Origin: Bacillus mobilis
GTDB lineage: Bacteria; Bacillota; Bacilli; Bacillales; Bacillaceae_G
Length of the DNA stretch: 64,000 nt
Direction: 5' to 3'
Assembly: GCF_001884045.1 (NCBI RefSeq)
Contig: NZ_MACF01000141.1
Coordinates: 1-64,000 of the forward strand
In this document: positions 41,095 to 50,443 of the stretch, one piece after another
Layout of the letters: each line of letters opens with the position of its first letter
How positions within the stretch are numbered: position 1 is the stretch's first letter
Notes under the pieces: generated by a model
What the model saw: only the letters and a program-made list of their open reading frames with translations
What the model was told of the DNA's origin: nothing
Database searches by the model: none
Program-made: the position numbers and the translations under genes

Positions 41095-42055
41095 GTTTTT
41101 TCTCCTTTCGATTCCTTTTTACGATTTTTGGATCAATTGCATCTTGCAAACCATCACCAATTGCATTAAATGCGAACATGATGAGTGCAATCATCAGCGA
41201 TGGGAAGAAGAGTTGCCACCATTCCCCGCTTAATAGTGTCCCGAGCGCGTCATTTGTCATCGTCCCCCAGCTTGCTGCTGGTGACTGTACCCCGAGTCCG
41301 ATAAAGCTTAAAAATGATTCTGAGAAAATAGCTGCTGGAATTGTAAATGATAAATTTACGATAATAATGCCTGTTAAATTTGGAATGATATGTCCATATA
41401 TAATCTTCATATGCGATGTACCTAATCGCTCTGCCGCAATAATAAATTCCCTTTGTTTTAAAGATAAGACTTGCGCTCTAACGAGACGTGCCATACCAAT
41501 CCATCCCGTTAATGCAAGGGCAATAATGATTGTAAAAAGTCCTGGTTTCATAATGATTAGTAGTAAAATGACAATTAATAAGTATGGGATACCGTATAAT
41601 ACTTCAATTCCTCGTACAATCCACTCATCAATCAACGTTCCAAGGCGATTACGCCCTCTCACATACCCACTAAATCCCCCAATCAGTACACCAAGTCCTA
41701 TATCAAGAACGGCCGCTACTAATCCAACTACTAATGAAATTCTCCCACCAGCCCAAGTACGTGCCCATATGTCTCTTCCTAAATCATCTGTTCCAAACCA
41801 ATGCTCACTACTAGGAGGTAAATTTGTCGCCTCTTTTACTTGTTCACTCGCAGTGAAAGGAGTTAAACTCTCACCGATAAGAGAGAATATAATAATGAGT
41901 AACAATGTCACTGTTCCTAGAACTGCGATTGGATTTGATACAAACTTACGAAACACTTCTTTTTTTCGGCTAATTGTTTGCTGCTCTTTATTTATCGTTA
42001 ATTCTTTTTTCTCTTCATTCGTTAATAGCTCTTTATTGATTTCATAAGCTCCCAT
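41051..42055 (-). CDS. oppC: Oligopeptide ABC transporter permease OppC
   Basis: 334 residues, ATG 42055 after GGAGGGGGG. N-terminal charged cytosolic part of about 38 residues, then six spans; loop HWFGTDDLGRD and coupling loop ERLGTSHMKIIYGH. The last 15 residues (basic, KKHGTAFIFRKRN) overlap oppD and may be dispensable. Confidence 0.9.
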   Translation of the reverse strand: MGAYEINKELLTNEEKKELTINKEQQTISRKKEVFRKFVSNPIAVLGTVTLLLIIIFSLIGESLTPFTASEQVKEATNLPPSSEHWFGTDDLGRDIWARTWAGGRISLVVGLVAAVLDIGLGVLIGGFSGYVRGRNRLGTLIDEWIVRGIEVLYGIPYLLIVILLLIIMKPGLFTIIIALALTGWIGMARLVRAQVLSLKQREFIIAAERLGTSHMKIIYGHIIPNLTGIIIVNLSFTIPAAIFSESFLSFIGLGVQSPAASWGTMTNDALGTLLSGEWWQLFFPSLMIALIMFAFNAIGDGLQDAIDPKIVKRNRKEKKHGTAFIFRKRNVSR

Positions 42056-42072
42056 TTAAATGTCCCCCCTCC

Positions 42073-42990
42073 TTACGTAATAGAACGAATACGCGGATCA
42101 ACAATACGATGAATAATATCTGTAATGAAAATACAAGAAATTAATAATGCACTATAGAAAATTGTTGTTCCCATAATGACCGGATAATCCCGGTTAAAAA
42201 TACTATCTACAAAATATTTTCCGAGACCAGGAATTGCAAAAATCTTTTCAATGATGAACGTCCCTGTTAAAAGCCCAGCCATTAATGGCCCAACAAATGT
42301 AAGCACTGGAACAATTGCATTTCGAAGGGCATGCCTTATAATAATCTTCTTAATTGGTATACCTTTCGCTCTTGCTAATTTAATATAATCACTCTGCAAT
42401 ACTTCAATCATATTAGAGCGAACAAACCTTGTAATAACCGCGATTGGCCCTAATGCTAATGCGAAGGATGGCAATACCGTATGTTCAAATGTGCCCCAAG
42501 ATGCAACAGGTAACAATTCAAACTGTATAGCAAATACTTGTATAAATAGTGGTGCTAGAATAAAACTTGGAATAGAAATACCAAGAATCGCCAACAAGCT
42601 CACACTATAATCAATTACTTTTCCATGATATAGAGCTGCAAATGTACCTGCTGCAATTCCGACTAATAATGAAATAACAAGTGCTTGTAAACCAATAATC
42701 GCTGACGGGCCAAACCCTGTCGTTATAATTTCTGATACGCCTTGCCCCGTCGATTGAACCGATTCACCAAAATCAAAATGAACTACACCGTCTAAATAAG
42801 CAACATATTGATTCCATAACGGTTCATCAAGGTGATACTTCGCTCTCATATTCTGCACAACTTCTGCCGGAAAGATCTTTGCATCCGATGAAAATGGATC
42901 CCCCGGAATAATGTGCATAATCAAAAATGTTACTGTCGTAATAATCCATAGTGTAAACACCATAACCGATAGTTTTTTAATAACATACAC
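42073..42990 (-). CDS. oppB: Oligopeptide ABC transporter permease OppB
   Basis: 305 residues. Begins MYVIKKLSVMVFTLWIITTV and has six spans, with coupling loop ARAKGIPIKKIIIRH. First gene of the S-box operon, with the riboswitch terminator about 80 bp upstream. AGGGGG precedes ATG 42990 with a few bases. Confidence 0.9.
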   Translation of the reverse strand: MYVIKKLSVMVFTLWIITTVTFLIMHIIPGDPFSSDAKIFPAEVVQNMRAKYHLDEPLWNQYVAYLDGVVHFDFGESVQSTGQGVSEIITTGFGPSAIIGLQALVISLLVGIAAGTFAALYHGKVIDYSVSLLAILGISIPSFILAPLFIQVFAIQFELLPVASWGTFEHTVLPSFALALGPIAVITRFVRSNMIEVLQSDYIKLARAKGIPIKKIIIRHALRNAIVPVLTFVGPLMAGLLTGTFIIEKIFAIPGLGKYFVDSIFNRDYPVIMGTTIFYSALLISCIFITDIIHRIVDPRIRSIT

Positions 42991-43065
42991 TTCAATAACC
43001 CCCTAAACAAATGAATTTACTTTGTTTTATTGACATATTTATTCTCCTTACTTTTCCGCTTCTTA

Positions 43066-43233
43066 AAATACAAAAAGCCTTGATCTTAAAAAATAAGATC
43101 AAGGCTTAATAAACGAAGGCCCATCACTTATCTTTCAAGACTTGCTTGCTGGAATTAGCACGGTGTTCCTGTTACAGAACCCGCTGCTGAGGTGTCATAG
43201 GGCCAGTCCCTCTACCTCTCTGGATAAGTAAAT
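43066..43233 (-). ncRNA. SAM riboswitch (S-box) of the second opp operon
   Basis: On the minus strand: TTACTTATCC opens P1, then AGAGAGGTAGAGGGACTGGC, CACCTCAGCAGCGGGTTC, GTGCTAATTCCAGCAAGC and GATAAGTGA closing P1 (43124). The terminator AAGCCTTGATCTTA / TAAGATCAAGGCTT plus T-run is at 43069-43106. All S-box core elements are present. Confidence 0.93.
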
Positions 43234-43270
43234 TGCTATATTATTATTTGGTTCAAATTGTATATTTCGA

Positions 43271-43299
43271 ATTATAATTCTGAAAAAATGAAAAGTCAA
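43271..43299 (-). promoter_or_regulatory. Sigma-A promoter of the S-box opp operon
   Basis: Minus-strand TTGACT, 17-bp spacer, TATAAT, about 40 bp before the aptamer. Confidence 0.75.
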
Positions 43300-43499
43300 T
43301 CAAATTGTATATATTTAGAAAAATCAGTTTTTAATTCTTTTATCGGAATTACCATCAACAATCGTTCTACTTGTCATCCTCGGCTTCTACAAACTTTTTA
43401 TAATCCATTCGATACTATTACCTGGCAAACCATTTCTATATTTCATGAAGAGAAGCAAGTATTAGTATCCGAGGATGAAGACGGAGGCGGTAAGAAGAA

Positions 43500-43531
43500 A
43501 AAATAACCTTGCATGTGCAAGGTTATTTTTT
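43500..43531. terminator. Terminator downstream of the 167-residue lipoprotein gene
   Basis: AATAACCTTGCA (43502-43513) / TGCAAGGTTATT (43516-43527), T-run on plus and A-rich on the other side, so it works best on plus but can act on both. A plus-strand frame of 82 codons ends inside it. Confidence 0.75.
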
Positions 43532-44026
43532 CGTTTCTGCTTGAAAACGTTTATAGTATGTCGATGCTGTTGCAAAATTAATTTCTATATCACGAATCAA
43601 TGATGAGTCTTCTTCTTTAGCTAGCTTCTGTAATTTTTTCATCGCTTGTTCCGATTCATTCAAGAAACCAGCGTATACCTCATGTTCTTGCTCTTTCGAC
43701 TTTGGAACACGAATTTCTTTACGTATATTATCGATATCTTCTAACATGCTCGTTGTTACCTTTTGCACATCCTCTTTATATGTAGCATTCGTTATTTCCT
43801 TACCGCCCTTTTCTTTTGCTACTTCAAATAACTGCAGTGCTTTATTAATTTCTTTATTTATTTTTATATCGTATTTTTCATGTACTGCAAGGTATTCTTT
43901 TATCTCTTCTGTTTGTTCAGTAGATTGCTCTACCTTTTCTTTCGGTTCTTTCGTATCTTTATTTCCATTACACCCTGCTAGAAGGAGCATACTTCCCATT
44001 ACAGCAATACCCAAAACCTTCTTCAT
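43523..44026 (-). CDS. Lipoprotein of unknown function
   Basis: 167 residues, AGGAGAAG before ATG 44026, lipobox LLAGC. After a Lys/Glu/Thr linker (residues 20-45) the rest is predicted as a helical bundle (NKALQLFEVAKEKGG, VTTSMLEDIDNIRKEI, ESEQAMKKLQKLAKEE). No known family recognised. Single gene. Confidence 0.7.
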   Translation of the reverse strand: MKKVLGIAVMGSMLLLAGCNGNKDTKEPKEKVEQSTEQTEEIKEYLAVHEKYDIKINKEINKALQLFEVAKEKGGKEITNATYKEDVQKVTTSMLEDIDNIRKEIRVPKSKEQEHEVYAGFLNESEQAMKKLQKLAKEEDSSLIRDIEINFATASTYYKRFQAETKK

Positions 44027-44228
44027 CTCTTCTTCTCCTTTTATCTACAGCTATTACTCATTATAGTTTCTTTTATCTCCACTTGTTATTATACCGAGAA
44101 CACCCTACTTTTTACACTTAAGACGATATCTTAATATACACACCAACATTTTTGTCACAGTATCGTCACTTTATGCAAATAAATTTTGCATCACCTTACA
44201 ATACTGTATAAGTTATTTCAAAGAAATG

Positions 44229-44272
44229 AAAAAAGAGCTGATTCAACACACGTTTGAATCAGCTCTTTTTAT
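44229..44272 (-). terminator. Terminator of the Bcr/CflA transporter gene
   Basis: AAAAGAGCTGATTCAA / TTGAATCAGCTCTTTT, 16-bp perfect stem, T-run. Confidence 0.9.
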
Positions 44273-44275
44273 AAA

Positions 44276-45526
44276 TTAAGCCTCTAAATTTTGTCTTTGT
44301 TGCAGTTCAAACTGCTTCTCACTTCTTCTGGCCATAAATAGATAACATAGCACAGCACCAATTTCACAAAGAGCTATTACAACACCCATCGGTAATGCGG
44401 TATTGCTTCCGCCAATACCTACTAACGGTGCAACAAGTGCTCCTGAAATGAACTGTAATAATCCTAATAAAGCCGACGCTGTTCCTGCGGCTTGTTTCTG
44501 ATTTCTCATCGCTAATGAGAACCCCGTCGTTGATACAACCCCGACACTTGATACGACAAGGAATAACGAGCATAAAACACCGATTAGTCCTATTCCTAAT
44601 ACGATTGTAAATAGTAACGATAGACCACCAACAGCTGCCAGAATAATACCGGAAACGAATAATGTTTTCTCATTCACTTTCCCTGCTAAACGGCCCGTAA
44701 CCTGACTAGCAATAATAATACCGATACCGTTGATTGCAAAGAATAAGCTAAATTGCTGTGGTGATGCTCCGTATATGTTCTGCAATACAAATGGTGAGCC
44801 TGAAATGTAAGCAAACATTGCCGCTGTTACTAGTCCTTGTGACAATGCATATCCCATAAACAAACGATCCTTTAACAGTTTTCCGTACGTCGCCAATGTC
44901 CCTGACAAACCACCTGTTTCTCTTTCTTCAGGAGGTAATGTTTCACGTAATACGAAAGTAGCTGATATTAACATGAATACACTAATTGCTCCAAGAACGA
45001 TGAAGACACCGCGCCATGTTGTAAACTGTAGCAATTGTCCTCCAATAATCGGTGCCAAAATAGGCGCTGCTCCGTTTACTAACATGAGCAGTGAGAAAAA
45101 CTTCGTCATTTCAGAACCTGAATACATGTCACGTACCATTGCACGTGATATAACAATTCCAGCCGATCCTGAAGCTCCTTGTAAGAAGCGTAATAACACT
45201 AAACTCCAAATAGATGGCGCAATAGCACAAAGTAAAGAAGAAGCAACATAAATAATAAGAGCAATAATAAGAGGTTTGCGCCTTCCGTAAATATCACTAA
45301 TTGAACCGACAAATAATTGCCCAACTGAAAGCCCAAGTAAACAAGCTGTCAATGTAAGCTGCGCAAGGGATGCACCTGTTTGTAAATCATCCGTTAATTT
45401 CGGTAAAGAAGGCAAATACATATCAATAGATAATGGCCCAATCGCCGTAAGTGTCCCTAGTACAAGAATCATCCATAACCTATTTGTCTTTAAAGGTTTA
45501 TATATTTCTTGATTAACTCCATTCAC
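44276..45526 (-). CDS. Bcr/CflA-family multidrug efflux MFS transporter
   Basis: 416 residues, GTG start at 45526 with AAAGGGTG upstream. Twelve spans; the MFS motif A GSISDIYGRRKPL follows span 2, and span 4-5 has RFLQGASGSAGIVISRAMVRD, the mark of the Bcr/CflA subgroup. Exports small drugs against protons; known relatives move bicyclomycin, chloramphenicol or sulfonamides. Substrate here unknown. Single gene. Confidence 0.88.
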   Translation of the reverse strand: MNGVNQEIYKPLKTNRLWMILVLGTLTAIGPLSIDMYLPSLPKLTDDLQTGASLAQLTLTACLLGLSVGQLFVGSISDIYGRRKPLIIALIIYVASSLLCAIAPSIWSLVLLRFLQGASGSAGIVISRAMVRDMYSGSEMTKFFSLLMLVNGAAPILAPIIGGQLLQFTTWRGVFIVLGAISVFMLISATFVLRETLPPEERETGGLSGTLATYGKLLKDRLFMGYALSQGLVTAAMFAYISGSPFVLQNIYGASPQQFSLFFAINGIGIIIASQVTGRLAGKVNEKTLFVSGIILAAVGGLSLLFTIVLGIGLIGVLCSLFLVVSSVGVVSTTGFSLAMRNQKQAAGTASALLGLLQFISGALVAPLVGIGGSNTALPMGVVIALCEIGAVLCYLFMARRSEKQFELQQRQNLEA

Positions 45527-45625
45527 TTTTTCCGTTCACCCTTTCCTATAACTACTGAATCGTAACAATTATAGTTACAACATAAACATACGTCAAGTAT
45601 AGTGCATTTTCCTGTTTCATGCTGT

Positions 45626-45655
45626 AAAAAAAAGCGATAGAATTTCTATCGCTTT
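45626..45655 (-). terminator. Terminator of the 575-residue membrane protein gene
   Basis: AAAGCGATAGAA / TTCTATCGCTTT, with T-run on the minus strand. Confidence 0.85.
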
Positions 45656-47381
45656 ACTTTTTCAAATTACTATTGGCAAATTTAGATACGGAAGACATCG
45701 CCTCTCCTGTATCTAAATATGTGATTTGAATTGGATCTCCCACTTCTGTAAACATAGCATATGGGAATTTCTTCACAGGTATCATAAATACTTTTTGTTC
45801 ATTTTCTAACAGTACGTACACAATAGTATTTTCACCTGATTTTTCTTTATATACACGTTGTACAACGCCTTCTTTTTGTGCCTCTTTACCACTTGAAGTT
45901 GGTCTAAATGAATCTCCACTGCCACTCAGCGCATTTTTATAATTCTCAAGCGCTTCTTTTTGCGTCGAACCTGTTGCAAATATTTTTGCATTAGAAGCAT
46001 AGATAACTGTATGAGCACGTACTAATCCCCCGTCATCAATAACAGGTACAATCCAAGAAGGTTTACCATACACGTTATAAATAACCGGCATCGTTCCATG
46101 CCATTTCTCTCTCTTAAAGGAATTATCCACTACTTCCGAAGCAGCTGAACCATCCATAATTCCCTTCACTTCTTTTCCGTTATAGTAATACAACTTACCG
46201 GTACGCGCATCGATAAGCGAATAACCTAGTGCAGAATCTACTCCCTCTTTCGGAGAGGTGAAATCAGTAAAGTAATATAACGTTCCATCCTTACCGAAAA
46301 TTGGTGTAACTCCTTCTTTCGTTCCCCACTCAGTCGGAATCTTCATATCCGTTTGCGAGAATTTTGTATTCCAAAATCCGTGAATATATTTACCGAAATA
46401 CGTATTTAATGTAGATGCGGTCTCATGATTTAATACACCATCAACAAATTTAGGTGCCTTTCCTTTATCGTATCTTTTCACTTCACCTGTTTGTGCATCT
46501 ACTACTACAACGCCCTCTACCTCAAAGCCAGATCTTCCTGAGATAAATTCACCATACGTCATTGTATAATACGGTTTCCCTTTATCATCCACTTCGAATT
46601 TAGGTTTCCCTTTAAAAATCAAATCCGGTTCTGCTTTTCGAACGACGCGTTCTAATTTATTACCAAAAAACATGCTCGGCACATATTTCATTTTATAACC
46701 AAGATGCAGTTTCGCTTCCGCATCAGGATTCGTACCTGACATCGTTACGTACCCTGGAATTGTCTCAGCTTTACGTGCTTTAAAAAAGCCTGAAACTTCA
46801 ATCGGTGCTACATATAAAGCCTCACCATTTACCATTTGTGGCGTTAATTCCCCTAGCTCAAAATAAGCTACTTTCGGAATGTCCCCAAATACTTTTTTCA
46901 TTTTATTCTCCGCTGTCTTTGGCGGCACTGTAAACGGCTGATCATTTTCAGTAAATGGCTCTGAAATATCTTTCTCTACCTTTACAACAGAATCATATTT
47001 TTTTTGCGTGATTACTATATCGTGCAAATAACCAAAATAGCCGTAACTTGCGAGTAAAACAAACATTAGAAGTCCTTTTAACGTACCTTCTAATTTCCCT
47101 ATTTGATCTTGTGAAAATAAAACAAGCCCAATTAAAATTGCTACTGCAACAGAATAATGAGTAAGAATCGAATCTGCTCGATCATCAATTAGCCAAAGAT
47201 ATTCATAGATTGCAATACCGATCCAAAATAAAACAGGAATAACTAAAATGGATGATTTCTTACCCTTTACAACCTTCTCATCCCCTTTCTTATCCACCGC
47301 TCGAAGTTTACTACCGCTTCTTGTCCATGGAATCAAAAACAAAGTGAGAATAGCTAAAATTAAAAATTTCATCAAAGGCAA
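45654..47381 (-). CDS. Large membrane protein of unknown function
   Basis: Up to 575 residues. The start is uncertain: TTG 47381, TTG 47375 and ATG 47372 are all in frame near AAAGGGGACA. The N-terminal quarter has four spans (LILAILTLFLIPW, VIPVLFWIGIAIYEYLWL, SVAVAILIGLVLF, LLMFVLLASYGYFGYL). The rest is an outside domain with two PepSY-like turns (VVVVDAQTGEVKRYD and SLIDARTGKLYYYNGKEVKG). C-terminus is OB-like (VVQRVYKEKSGENTIVYVLL). I do not recognise the family. Confidence 0.72.
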   Translation of the reverse strand: MPLMKFLILAILTLFLIPWTRSGSKLRAVDKKGDEKVVKGKKSSILVIPVLFWIGIAIYEYLWLIDDRADSILTHYSVAVAILIGLVLFSQDQIGKLEGTLKGLLMFVLLASYGYFGYLHDIVITQKKYDSVVKVEKDISEPFTENDQPFTVPPKTAENKMKKVFGDIPKVAYFELGELTPQMVNGEALYVAPIEVSGFFKARKAETIPGYVTMSGTNPDAEAKLHLGYKMKYVPSMFFGNKLERVVRKAEPDLIFKGKPKFEVDDKGKPYYTMTYGEFISGRSGFEVEGVVVVDAQTGEVKRYDKGKAPKFVDGVLNHETASTLNTYFGKYIHGFWNTKFSQTDMKIPTEWGTKEGVTPIFGKDGTLYYFTDFTSPKEGVDSALGYSLIDARTGKLYYYNGKEVKGIMDGSAASEVVDNSFKREKWHGTMPVIYNVYGKPSWIVPVIDDGGLVRAHTVIYASNAKIFATGSTQKEALENYKNALSGSGDSFRPTSSGKEAQKEGVVQRVYKEKSGENTIVYVLLENEQKVFMIPVKKFPYAMFTEVGDPIQITYLDTGEAMSSVSKFANSNLKK

Positions 47382-47450
47382 TGTCCCCTTTTCTTTTGTC
47401 TTCCCTTTTAGTATAACAAATAAAGGGTATTCAGGTAAAAATGGGGATGA

Positions 47451-47984
47451 TTATATTTTTTTACTACTTAATACAACGCCGCTCACTACATATAAGATAG
47501 ATGCAATATAAAAAATCGTCCCAATCGTAAAGAAATCTACTAAATATCCCGTTGCAATAATTGCTACTGCTCCTCCAATCGATGTCCACACATGATATTT
47601 TCCAATCTCATAACCAGCATTTTCTTGCACAACCTTTCGCGCTAACGATGTCTTCTCCGTATTACGCTGGACAGCACCTAAAACCCCCATTACAATTTGA
47701 AGAATGTACACATGCCAGACTTCCGTGGCAATCGGGAAACAAAGCATTAATATTGCCATGGACCAAGCATATATAATTAATAATTTCCGATCACCTACTC
47801 GATCAGACACCTTTCCTACTACCGGATATACAAGTGCTGAAGTTAAGGCGAATAAACCATACGCCCAGCCAAACTGCGAGAAGCTATTCCCAACATTCCG
47901 AAGCAATAGAATGTAAAAAGGAAATACCATACTTCCCGCCATCATAATTATGCTTTGTGACGCTACAAATCTTCTATATGTCAT
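47451..47984 (-). CDS. Half-size MFS protein (six spans)
   Basis: 177 residues, six spans and a single MFS motif A (GKVSDRVGDRKLL) after span 2. MFS proteins normally have 12 spans and about 400 residues; this one ends cleanly with SSKKI and a stop, followed by another gene, so it is either a true half-transporter or the N-terminal part of a shortened one. The start overlaps the FAD oxidase stop by 4 nt (ATGA), so the two proteins are made together. Confidence 0.72.
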   Translation of the reverse strand: MTYRRFVASQSIIMMAGSMVFPFYILLLRNVGNSFSQFGWAYGLFALTSALVYPVVGKVSDRVGDRKLLIIYAWSMAILMLCFPIATEVWHVYILQIVMGVLGAVQRNTEKTSLARKVVQENAGYEIGKYHVWTSIGGAVAIIATGYLVDFFTIGTIFYIASILYVVSGVVLSSKKI

Positions 47985-49321
47985 TTGCTATACTCCTTAT
48001 AAAATAAATTCACAAACCGTTCCTCTGGGTCTACTTCCTTCTTCTTCTGAAGGAACTCTTCTATGCGAGGATATGCTTTCTTTAGTTGCTCCTTTTCTGG
48101 ATAAGAATAATACGGTAAATAATAACTTCCATTATGCTTTAAAGTAACATCAATCATCTTCTGAATGACCGCTTTTGTTTTCTTTATTTCATCCTCTGAG
48201 CGCCCTTGATTAATTAAAAGCACAAGTGCAAACATATCATCTTTCGCATACGATAGTACCGCATTCTCATTCTTTTCTACATAGCGGATGGTAATGTTAA
48301 GAAGGTTTAATTCCTCTTCATCCAAAACACTTCGTAAGTCATCTATATAAGCTGCAAAACTATCTACCGGTACGAAATACTCCTGTAAAATCTCAGTCAA
48401 GTTTGGATTATCGTATTCCATAAAGGCACTATCCGACCTCATTACATTATTTCGTGTTTCGTACTTACCATTTGTACGTTCAAAATAACTTCTTTGTATA
48501 TCCCAAAATGTATCCTTTCCCCAATCACTATAGCGTGATAAACCGAGTAAAAATTTTGGCGCAGCTATAATATTTTCTTCTTTCAATTTACTGTACTCTT
48601 TCAACCTCTGCTGATCTTTTGCCAATACATAATCTGTCACATACATTTCTTTTAAAAATGAATGTGGGGCAACAGAAATACGTGCTAAATGCATGCGTAT
48701 ATTCTCGTCCCTTCGCACCTTATTCTTAAAATATGAAGAGTACTCTTTATAATCTAGTACCTTCGTATGCGCTTCATACAATTCATCATCTGTTAACTTT
48801 AGCGTCACATCTAAAATCACGCCAAACAATCCATATCCCCCAATTACATACGGAAACAGATCCGCATTTTCTTCTCTACTTACATTACGCACCTTACCAT
48901 CTGCCATTAACAACCTAAACGACTCTACTGTATCAATCAATGCTTCATGACGAATATCACGCCCATGTACATTTACACTTAATGAACCACCAACAGTAAA
49001 AATATTTTGAGATTGCATCACTTGAACCGCAAGACCATATGGATTGATTCTCTTTTGAATGTCATTCCATGTGACACCACTTTGCACCCTAATCCTCTTC
49101 TCCGCCGGATTAAATTCTAATATTTCATTGTACCCTTTCATATCAAGCATCGTACCGTTCGGATAATACGTCTGCCCGCCTTGGCTATGCTGCATACCCG
49201 CAATAGAAATCTTCTCTCCAGAAACATTTGCATCTTGCACGACCTGTTTTAATGAACCTTCATCTTCAGCATTTTCAACACGTTTAATTTTCGTTGGAAG
49301 TAGCTTTCCTACATCGCTCAT
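47981..49321 (-). CDS. FAD-linked oxidase, aldonolactone-oxidase type
   Basis: 446 residues. An FAD-binding type 4 domain covers about residues 10-180: SIAGMQHSQGGQ, where the His is the position often covalently bound to FAD in this family, and VGGSLSVNVHGRD. The rest is the substrate domain ending RFVNLFYKEYSK. Related enzymes oxidise sugar lactones or alditols with O2. ATG 49321 overlaps the stop of a 32-codon frame for a membrane anchor, so the protein may be normally made with that anchor (see that entry). No good ribosome site of its own. Confidence 0.8.
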   Translation of the reverse strand: MSDVGKLLPTKIKRVENAEDEGSLKQVVQDANVSGEKISIAGMQHSQGGQTYYPNGTMLDMKGYNEILEFNPAEKRIRVQSGVTWNDIQKRINPYGLAVQVMQSQNIFTVGGSLSVNVHGRDIRHEALIDTVESFRLLMADGKVRNVSREENADLFPYVIGGYGLFGVILDVTLKLTDDELYEAHTKVLDYKEYSSYFKNKVRRDENIRMHLARISVAPHSFLKEMYVTDYVLAKDQQRLKEYSKLKEENIIAAPKFLLGLSRYSDWGKDTFWDIQRSYFERTNGKYETRNNVMRSDSAFMEYDNPNLTEILQEYFVPVDSFAAYIDDLRSVLDEEELNLLNITIRYVEKNENAVLSYAKDDMFALVLLINQGRSEDEIKKTKAVIQKMIDVTLKHNGSYYLPYYSYPEKEQLKKAYPRIEEFLQKKKEVDPEERFVNLFYKEYSK

Positions 49322-49416
49322 AATGGATGATTTAGTTGCTCTTTATATGTATTTACAGATGTTGCAAGCAACACTGTATAAGCTACAATGACCACCGCTA
49401 TCTTTCTTTTTTTCAA
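49318..49416 (-). CDS. 32-residue membrane leader overlapping the FAD oxidase start
   Basis: TTG at 49416 behind a strong GAGGAG; reads KKRKIAVVIVAYTVLLAT then SVNTYKEQLNHPL and stops with TGA that overlaps ATG of the oxidase (ATTATGAGC). It looks like an N-terminal signal anchor. A one-base insertion before ATG would fuse it in frame to the oxidase. So it is either a coupled small peptide or the separated N-terminus of a frameshifted gene. Confidence 0.5.
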   Translation of the reverse strand: MKKRKIAVVIVAYTVLLATSVNTYKEQLNHPL

Positions 49417-49485
49417 ATGACACTCTCCTCTTCTATAATTCTTCCTCTTCATATTGTAACTATTTTCTTAAGAAGAAAGTATGAA

Positions 49486-49526
49486 TAAAAAAAGAGAGAG
49501 CCCTTATTCTAGGTCTCTCTCTTATC
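49486..49526 (-). terminator. Terminator of the DUF6612-type lipoprotein gene
   Basis: AGAGAGAGACCTAGAATAAGG with GCTCTCTCT partner, followed on minus by seven T. The left part of the stem is perfect, the inner part weak. Confidence 0.7.
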
Positions 49527-49533
49527 AAAACTA

Positions 49534-50298
49534 TCATTTTGCTGCTGGCAATTGTATTGGGTCAAACTTTTCGTACGACGTATATTTTGCATTCGTAATA
49601 ATATGTGCTTTATCCTTGCCATTACTACTCATAATCATGTCTATCTTTGCTGATTCATATTTAAAATCTTTTGTAATAATATATTCTGCATCTACTTCTT
49701 CTATCTTCGCATTTTGTGCTTGTAACATTTTCTTCTGCGTTTCATCCATGCTAGTTAACATACTTTCTGTTTCTTGCCCTTTTAATGTAAATTTCAGTTT
49801 ATATTTATCTCCGCTTTTCTCCATCTTCATTTTATCTAAAACTACTTCCGGTACTTCCAACTTATCTACAATATCTTGAGTTGCCTTCATTCCACCAGCG
49901 TTTAATTGCTCCTCTGGTACGGTTATAACTTCTCCTGTATTAGGGTTTTTCACCTCACCAGCAACTTTACCATCCACAGTATACACTACAACATCTGTAC
50001 CAGAAATATTCATTTCAGAACGAGAATTTTTTGTCTTTGGCTCTAATTGCATCTTAGCCTTTAATATATCCATCTCTGTTCCTTCAGCTTTTACCCCTAC
50101 ATCATATGTCATCGTTACATGTTCTTCATTTTTAAAAGCTTCGTTCGTTTTCTTAAAAACATCCTTCGCTGTTAATTCCTTTTCCTTTTGAACTGATTCT
50201 TTCTTCGGTTCATCCGTCTTTGCTGTTTTGTCATTACTACACCCTACCCCTAGACTGATTGCAAGTACTAAACTTGAAACAAAAATAATTTTTTTCAT
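49534..50298 (-). CDS. Lipoprotein, DUF6612/LppX-like fold
   Basis: 254 residues; AAAGGGGG before ATG 50298; the signal peptide ends LGVGC. After a charged linker, residues 42-254 form an alternating strand pattern (VTMTYDVGVKAEGTEMDILK, KIDMIMSSNGKDKAHIITNA) as in LolA/LppX-like lipoproteins. Many gram-positive members are of unknown function. Single gene. Confidence 0.72.
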   Translation of the reverse strand: MKKIIFVSSLVLAISLGVGCSNDKTAKTDEPKKESVQKEKELTAKDVFKKTNEAFKNEEHVTMTYDVGVKAEGTEMDILKAKMQLEPKTKNSRSEMNISGTDVVVYTVDGKVAGEVKNPNTGEVITVPEEQLNAGGMKATQDIVDKLEVPEVVLDKMKMEKSGDKYKLKFTLKGQETESMLTSMDETQKKMLQAQNAKIEEVDAEYIITKDFKYESAKIDMIMSSNGKDKAHIITNAKYTSYEKFDPIQLPAAK

Positions 50299-50443
50299 AA
50301 TATTGCCCCCTTTTCAAAAATAATATCACCTCTTTTCCTATGAAATCTATATAATTTTTAATCTATATTCGCTATATCGCGACATGTTTGATAAAAGTTT
50401 TAAATATGATGTAAATAACAACAATTCATTTCAGGAGGTCATT

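Noticed and set aside
41178-42047. 289-codon plus-strand frame opposite oppC
   Set aside because: Antisense to a clear permease gene; no ribosome site, composition follows the complement of membrane codons.
43258-43506. 82-codon plus-strand frame ending EDEDGGGKKKK
   Set aside because: Its start lies over the minus-strand opp promoter, there is no ribosome site at any of its Met codons, and the composition is odd. It could be a gene end left by deletion, but I cannot support it as a gene.
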